Assembly: GCA_014338405.1 (NCBI GenBank)
Contig: JTDE01000432.1
Coordinates: forward strand, 149,186 to 213,185
Source of the DNA: Paragonimus skrjabini miyazakii
Taxonomy: Eukaryota; Platyhelminthes; Trematoda; Plagiorchiida; Troglotrematidae
Length of the DNA: 64,000 bases
Reading direction: 5' to 3'
A model generated the notes under the pieces. That model ran no database searches. It was not told the origin of the DNA and saw nothing but the letters and a program-made list of their open reading frames with translations. The translations under genes and the position numbers were made by a program. This document shows, piece by piece, positions 58,405 through 64,000 of the stretch (positions within the stretch are counted from its first letter, which is position 1; each line of letters starts with the position of its first letter).

Positions 58405-58700
58405 TCTCTGTTTAGTTCCCGAGGTGGTCGGGCAAACAGATCGTTACTTACAAGGAAATGACGTTGAGCTTTTACATGTTCAAATTCATTCATTTGTAGT
58501 ATGAAATCAATGTCGCAGTGACCGGGATGGTTGCCTCATGAAAGCATGTTCGGAATTGTAGTTCCGGCCATGGCAAGGAGATGCACTACTGACGAGTTCT
58601 AATGAGGGCCAAACTCGAGTTTAGTGCATCCCCGTGAAAGTCTTCTGGAAAGTCTATGAGAATGCGACAGCTGTGATCAATTGTGAATGATGTTCAATCT
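58405..58700 (+). mobile_element. Family A ribozyme SINE, first unit of a tandem dimer
   Basis: The head is degenerate. The tRNA-like block (GGTTGCCTCATGAAAGCATG, TGTAGTTCCGGCC) and the hammerhead at 58583-58627 are present; the ribozyme has CTGACGAG kept but CAAA for GAAA and GTT at the cleavage site. Its tail (GTGAATGATGTTCAATC) runs directly into the next unit's start. Confidence 0.8.
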
Positions 58701-59165
58701 TTATGAAAACCAAAATCCCCGACTACTCATCAGTAATCAAAATGCAGCTCAACAGGCTAATGATTTCTGTGATTTCAACTTGCAAAGAGGTCCAGCAGAG
58801 GGATCATCGATTAGAGTTAACGGGACAGTTACTGAGTCTCCTTTCGAGGCGATCGAGCAACCTGATCATTACTCATAAGCGAATAAGTTTGTATTCACAT
58901 ATGATAGTTAAGTCGTGCTCAGTATGTGGTCAGTGATGCAGTGATCAACACGGTTGCATCATGAAAGCCTAGCCGGAATTCTAGTCCCGGTCGTGGCAAG
59001 GATTTGCACTGCCGGCAACCTCCAATAGGAATGAAACTCGAATCTTGTGTTTGTTTCCGAAATGATCTGCTTGAAAGGTATACGGGAACACGAAAACTGT
59101 GATCAATTGTGAGTGACGTTCAATTTACACAAAACCAAGAATCCCCTACTACTCATCACTATTTC
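58701..59165 (+). mobile_element. Family A ribozyme SINE, second unit of a tandem dimer
   Basis: Begins with AAAACCAAAATCCCCGACTAC, carries the full head, tRNA-like block and a decayed hammerhead (about 59006-59050). It ends with the same junction again (ACCAAGAATCCCCTACTACTC at about 59123-59143). Corresponding landmarks repeat every 416-423 bp. The junction after unit two shows that at least a third unit start was once present. Confidence 0.85.
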
Positions 59166-59169
59166 GAGT

Positions 59170-60910
59170 AGTTCAAAGAGTGAACAAAGCCTCGCCCCTT
59201 ATAGACTCCCAGGTGAGAATGTGCGTTATTCAGTGTCTCGCGGATTGGACGGCTTTAATAATTGGATGTGTAACCGTTAGGACTTTAGGAGGAGAACGCG
59301 CTTATCCAAATCAACCATCGATTTCTTAGCGTCTACCACGCTGAATGTTTATCAATATTGTGACCGATTTCATACGGTGCTTCTGTGAGACAATTACCCG
59401 TGGCTGCTAAACTGAGAAAATTCGTTCCCATTCGGTTCCATATTTTCCTCATCAGCTTGACATTCGATCCCAATATCCTACCCACCCCGTTTTGTTTTAC
59501 TGAACTAATTTTTCATTAATCATCCTCGGCGCTAGTAGCCAGTCTTGATGTGGACTACTTGCGTGACGATTCACCTTTGATCTTGCCGGCTCCGTTTAGA
59601 ACGTATTGATTTTGCTGAACAAGAAAGATAGCGGTTTGCCTGTTGTAATTTCAAGTGCGTTTTTTTACTAGTACCGTAGAGATATTTGGGTCCCGTTTTG
59701 TTTCCAGTTTGGCGATCCATTTTTCGGTTACACATAACTCAACGATCAGACGCGGATCATTAAAACTCCAGAACTAATTGCTTGCCTGAACTGTTTGCAA
59801 ATATTGAGAAGCATTAAACACTGTAGCCAAGCAATAGACGAGCACAATGCAATCGGTCACAAATCGGCTGGTTCACCTGCAATCCAAGTTCGTGTTCGAA
59901 AAAACTATGATACCGTTATCCACTGTGAAAATTCAAGCTAACACTAAAGACAGTGATAATAAGGATTTGTGTGAAAGAACTCAAATAGCTCGACAACGTA
60001 GACTCGAGAAAGTTTTAAAAGAGATATTTGGATTCATGCTGGATACTGCTTAGAAGTTGATGTGATTTTCTGATGAACTCAACGGTGGGTTTTCATTAAT
60101 GGTTTAACGTACACCCACAATTAGAGGTTTCTGCGAACTGATCATATGGGGAACCAGGCACGATTCCAGTCCTCCCACAGACAAGTTTGGGGGGACTACA
60201 ACACTCACTATTGTGTCACTTTTGCTAAGAGAAATCATTTTCCAGCAGGACACTACCCCATAGATTTGTTATACTGGCAATATGTTATGTTGACCAGCCT
60301 GAAGCCTCTTTCGCAGCCTAGCTGAAAAATCTAAACCATTCGTTACCTTGCAAGTATACAGAGATGCTGGTTGAAATTTGCTTCAGTACGATTGTGGTGT
60401 AGTCTAAACTCGGATATGCAGGATAGCGTTTTCAGACTACGGAGAGTGGTGTGCTATTGGCCATCACTGAAATAGAAAATTTCATTGTAGATTCACGAGG
60501 TTATTGAGGCTGTTTTCTTACTAACTTAAGCATCACTGATCTATCCGTGATAAGTTAAAACAAGCCAGGTAACACGTTTGAAGGGAACAAATATGGTCGG
60601 AGAATATGGGCGGTCTGACAATTCTTTCACGTAGTATAAATCGGCTCCAGTTCATGAAAGTATGAGTCTGCGTTTACTGGTAATGCGTTCTCCGAATGGC
60701 AGTAACACTCGAAATTTAAGAGGAGTTGACGTGAAGCGATTGCACACTAGGACAAGGCTTATTTACTGCGTTACGTCTTGACCACAACTCACGTGATGAT
60801 ATGAATGTGGTGGCCGACTTACACGGTTGACAATATCTTTTTCACGAATAGTCAGTCACCTCGTCCAAAAACCAGAGGACACCTGCATATAATGCTCATC
60901 ACAAGTGATC
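59170..60910. other. Unassigned DNA
   Basis: A plus-strand frame at 59847-60053 is charged (ERTQIARQRRLEKVLKEI) and might be a small exon, but no splice sites support it. Confidence 0.3.
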
Positions 60911-60914
60911 TGCG

Positions 60915-61240
60915 CCATGTTACTTGCGGCTCCATTCACACACCTTATATCCTGTGTAAACCGAAATGTATATGATTGGGAGATATCAGGTCCCCCTTGC
61001 CAATTTTGGTTAGGCGAATGGCAAGCTAGTATGGGATCGGAACCAGTATCTCGAGTAAACGTAAAAATTAGTACTCCAATGATAAAAAGTGAGCTAACGA
61101 GAAAGGCTTTGAAACAATAAACGAAGGAGTAGTTCAGTAAGAGAACATACAGCGTTCCATTTTCTATTCAGTCTGCTAGAAAATTAGGAGTTCAAATTTG
61201 AACGTAGAATCAAACAGAAAACTTTGGTGGACAATAAATA
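60915..61240. repeat. Family E dispersed repeat, copy 2
   Basis: Direct-orientation partner of 42990-43340. The overlapping 71-codon frame (60905-61120) is probably not a gene. Confidence 0.5.
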
Positions 61241-61514
61241 AATAAAAAACAGTATAGATGAGCAGGTTGTAAACCAATATGACTCAAAATACTGAAAGAG
61301 AGAAAGTTGTTGATTTACTAAACGACAGTGGTCGTCATTTGATACGAACGAAAAAGTAAATAGAACTGACACAAACTACTTGCATCTAACTCACTAGTTG
61401 TCTTTTTGTTGACGGTGTACTACTAATTTGATGACCTTATAATTCGAGATAGTCAAAGTCTTTAAGGTCGCATTCATTACAACGCCATATCATCACGTCA
61501 CCTTGATAAGTCGT

Positions 61515-63610
61515 TTGAATTCATGGCCGCGCAACTATTATGAAACTGTGGAAAACCGTCTAGGTTGTATTTCTTAAAACCTCTCGGTTCAAGATTAAAT
61601 CTTCCCAAGACTTAAAGTCTACATTAAAATACGAAACACTTATTTAGATAACATCTTGTTGCTTGTGCAATTTCTAACCATCAGAAATTCGCTTACCTGT
61701 TTTCAGTTATCCGTATGGCAGATGTTTTGAGATTCTTCTTCAATCAGCCATTTTACGGATGTCACCTAAGTAAAGACGCTAATTGAACGTCAGTATGACT
61801 ACAGTCCCATCTGTGTCTGTTCACCGAACTACCTCATTGTTCGGGACCGTGTTCGAATAGCCAAAACCCTACAGGAGTCTTAGACATTGCATATAGAGGT
61901 GGCTTAGATTTAGCGGATTCCGTTGATGCATTGTCCAATTTTTACTGCTGTGCAACAGCGTAGGCAATTGCATCGCGCTGTAAGCAGGCAGTGTAGTTTC
62001 CATCTTCAGGCTGTGGTTTTTCCAGACGCTTCTTCCGAGTCATCTGAAAACAACTCTAGTTTTCAGTACACGAGCCCGCAACAGGTGGTTCACGGATAGA
62101 TCTGTCGACCAATTACTACCTAAATGGCGAAACTCTGCCCAATCATTTACAATGTCTTCCTTGATATCAATTCCAAGTGTAGGTGCAGCATCTCCGACCG
62201 GTAAAAGCAGAACTCAACTTTCTTGTCTGCTTTAGCAACCAAACCATGCTTGCGTGGCACGGTCGCGAGAGCTGTGGTCAGTCGCTGAAACTCGTCTTCA
62301 TTGTCGGCAAATAGCGCACCATCATCTCCAAGAAACAGGATGCGCATTGCCGAATGATGTGAGGAGCCGAAACGTTGAATAATTAGCCGGCGACCATCAT
62401 TTGTGATATTCAACATCAACACATTCCTGCACGTTCTAAAGAGTAACTGTTAGCATTGTGGTCAAATATACACTGGATGGGGTCGGGGTAAATTGCAACC
62501 CTGCTTCACGCCAGTGACAGTGTCGACATCAACAGAGGTTGATCCACACGATTGCATTCCCGCCTTCAAACCACGTATAACGTTAATTACATTGAAGAAC
62601 TAACATGAATGCGTGAACTTACCAATCACCATCCCCAGTGCCCCATGGCTCACAGAATCAAACGTCTGGGTAAAAAGTCACAGGGAGGGTATAGACCGGT
62701 TGGTTGCTTTCGCGACAATTCTCCAAGATCTGTCGATCAGTGAACACTATATTGACCGTACTGCAACTCGTCCGTAATCCACATTGCTACTCGAGGACAC
62801 TGGTCCCCAAAATTATGCACTGAGTTGGCCTACCAGGATTCCTATTATCACCTTTCCAACGCAGCTTAGTAGACTAATGTCCCAAAGCATGTCGGTTATT
62901 TTCTCACTGCCCTCACATTCGAACAAGGATACCATTAGGACATGCTTGAACTCTCAAAGAATTACATCCTACTCCCAGATGGAATGGACCAACTGGAGCA
63001 AAAAACATCTTCCAGAACTGGTCTGCGATTTCTCAAAATTCCCTCCTATAATCCATCTTTACCTGCAGCCTATCGCAGTTCTCTGACAGTTCTCTGCAAC
63101 TGTGCTAAGTCTACGGCAACAGCCAGTGAATGTTTGACATCTCCTTGTGGCAACCTATTCACGGTCACCCAATCGATGTTGGCAGGACGGTTTGGAGAGC
63201 TACTAAAGTGTTCGCTACAAGCTTTCATGATATATTCTGGTTGAGTGTACGAAACGACGAAGTCGACGTCGATCAATGTTTTAGTGGACGAATGGACCGA
63301 TAGTCGCCTTAAGCAAATCGTAGAACGGCCTGTGTTGTTAAAGGCTAGCTTGGCTCTGCATCAGTTCATCTTGTTTCTTCCACTAATCGACCTTCATTCC
63401 ACGGAGACGTTAGACGAGTTGTCGGCGAACACCCTCGGAAGTGGCTCCTTGAGGTTCATCATCCGAGTCCATCGTGGGAGCGGCAAACGCCTCATTCTTC
63501 ATTCACATCAAAATTGAGGTAACTACATTATTGTCGTCGAACCAATACAGCCATTTCTGGTATTGGCTACCGATCGTCTCAGTGGCTGATGCCGTGATCT
63601 GTTCTTTGAG
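61515..63610 (-). pseudogene. Non-LTR retrotransposon ORF2 pseudogene (RT and C-terminal region)
   Basis: Reading the minus strand downward from 63610 with frameshifts: QITASATETIGSQYQK, WFDDNNVVTSIL, FYDLLKATIGP (about 63300-63325), then NRPANIDWVTVNRLPQ (63070-63276 frame). RT blocks follow: ISLLSCVGKVIIGIL, STVNIVFTDRQILENCRE, FDSVSHGAL (about 62651), TGVKQGC (about 62495-62515) and LGDD in place of FADD (62321-62332). After the RT come NHSLKMETTLPAYSA, MQCLRL, MAD.RRISKHLPYG and FKSWEDLILNRE (ending near 61515). This is the layout of the AP-endonuclease LINE family common in flukes. The catalytic Ala is replaced and there are many stops and indels. The endonuclease part is not visible in the remaining sequence. 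Confidence 0.9.
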
Positions 63611-64000
63611 GTGTAGTGGATCTAAACGTTATATACAATACGGGTGCGAATATGAGAGCAAAATTGGGAATAACTGACTCACAGTAGTTCGTGAAGGTGC
63701 GTCGTTTAGAGTTCCACCACACTGAATGAAGTATCCAATAGATACGATCCGTTGTATAGTTCCCAGGTAACTTTAGAGGTCACAACGAAGAGGATTTCGA
63801 CGACCGATGAGTTTGCAAATGTGCTGAAATAAATGCGGATTCTGTTAGCCGTTAACTCTCCCAAAAATCTGAGTGCACGCGACACTGAACGCAGAGAGAA
63901 AATACAGGGCTCGCGACCTTGGAAACCAAAATTTTTGTATTGATCAATGAATCGACTCACATGATTTAAACGACTGTACATGTGAATTTGAAGAAGGTGA
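63611..64000. other. Unassigned window end, possibly further LINE sequence
   Basis: A 91-codon minus-strand frame (63706-63981) lies just upstream of the LINE pseudogene, where its endonuclease/linker should be. No endonuclease motif could be matched. Confidence 0.3.

Noticed and set aside
59440..59480. CTGATGAGGAAA on the minus strand
   Set aside because: No room for helix II between the core and GAAA; coincidence.
1..64000. CRISPR arrays, bacterial operons, riboswitches, rRNA
   Set aside because: No regularly spaced short repeats with unique spacers, no operon-like gene packing and no rRNA-like sequence; everything indicates eukaryotic nuclear DNA.

Overview
The window is AT-rich, gene-poor eukaryotic nuclear DNA. 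No open frame exceeds about 136 codons, and there are no operons, bacterial ribosome-binding sites or canonical RNA genes. What dominates is the debris of several retroelement families. The set present is decayed Penelope-like elements (PLEs) with GIY-YIG domains, non-LTR retrotransposon reverse transcriptases, and tRNA-derived short elements that carry a hammerhead ribozyme. That combination points to a parasitic flatworm, most likely a digenean fluke: schistosomes are known to carry tRNA-related short repeats with hammerhead ribozymes. The species assignment is inference.

Layout. 0-12.8 kb: a foldback element with tRNA-like arms (597-1005), ribozyme-SINE copies (1.3-2.0 and 10.7-11.1 kb), one long decayed PLE (2.66-4.31 kb), a second PLE N-terminal scrap (4.86-5.16 kb), a cluster of minus-strand putative host exons (5.6-9.2 kb), and a satellite-like repeat running into a 199-base assembly gap (12802-13000). 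13-20 kb: three PLE 3' ends, TA microsatellites, a foldback element and an inverted pair of ribozyme SINEs. 20-35 kb: more ribozyme SINEs, a rearranged PLE (25.5-26.85 kb), a jockey/CR1-like LINE fragment (30.4-31.3 kb) and scattered putative exons on both strands. 35-61 kb: mostly unassigned DNA with two further dispersed repeat families, a near-perfect 40-bp hairpin, one good exon candidate and several complex ribozyme-SINE loci, including a tandem dimer at 58.4-59.2 kb. 61.5-63.6 kb: a long minus-strand LINE ORF2 pseudogene.

The best signal is the ribozyme SINE, here called family A. Each complete unit (about 420 bp) has a tRNA-like promoter region with an A box and B box, followed about 60 bp later by a compact type I hammerhead motif. 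Copies occur singly, as head-to-head inverted pairs and once as a tandem dimer. A second family (family B) has about 100-bp inverted arms, each containing a tRNA-like B box. Both are fold-back architectures built on tRNA-like modules.

Host genes are visible only as short splice-bounded open frames. None could be assigned to a protein family with confidence. They are reported as candidates and need transcript evidence.
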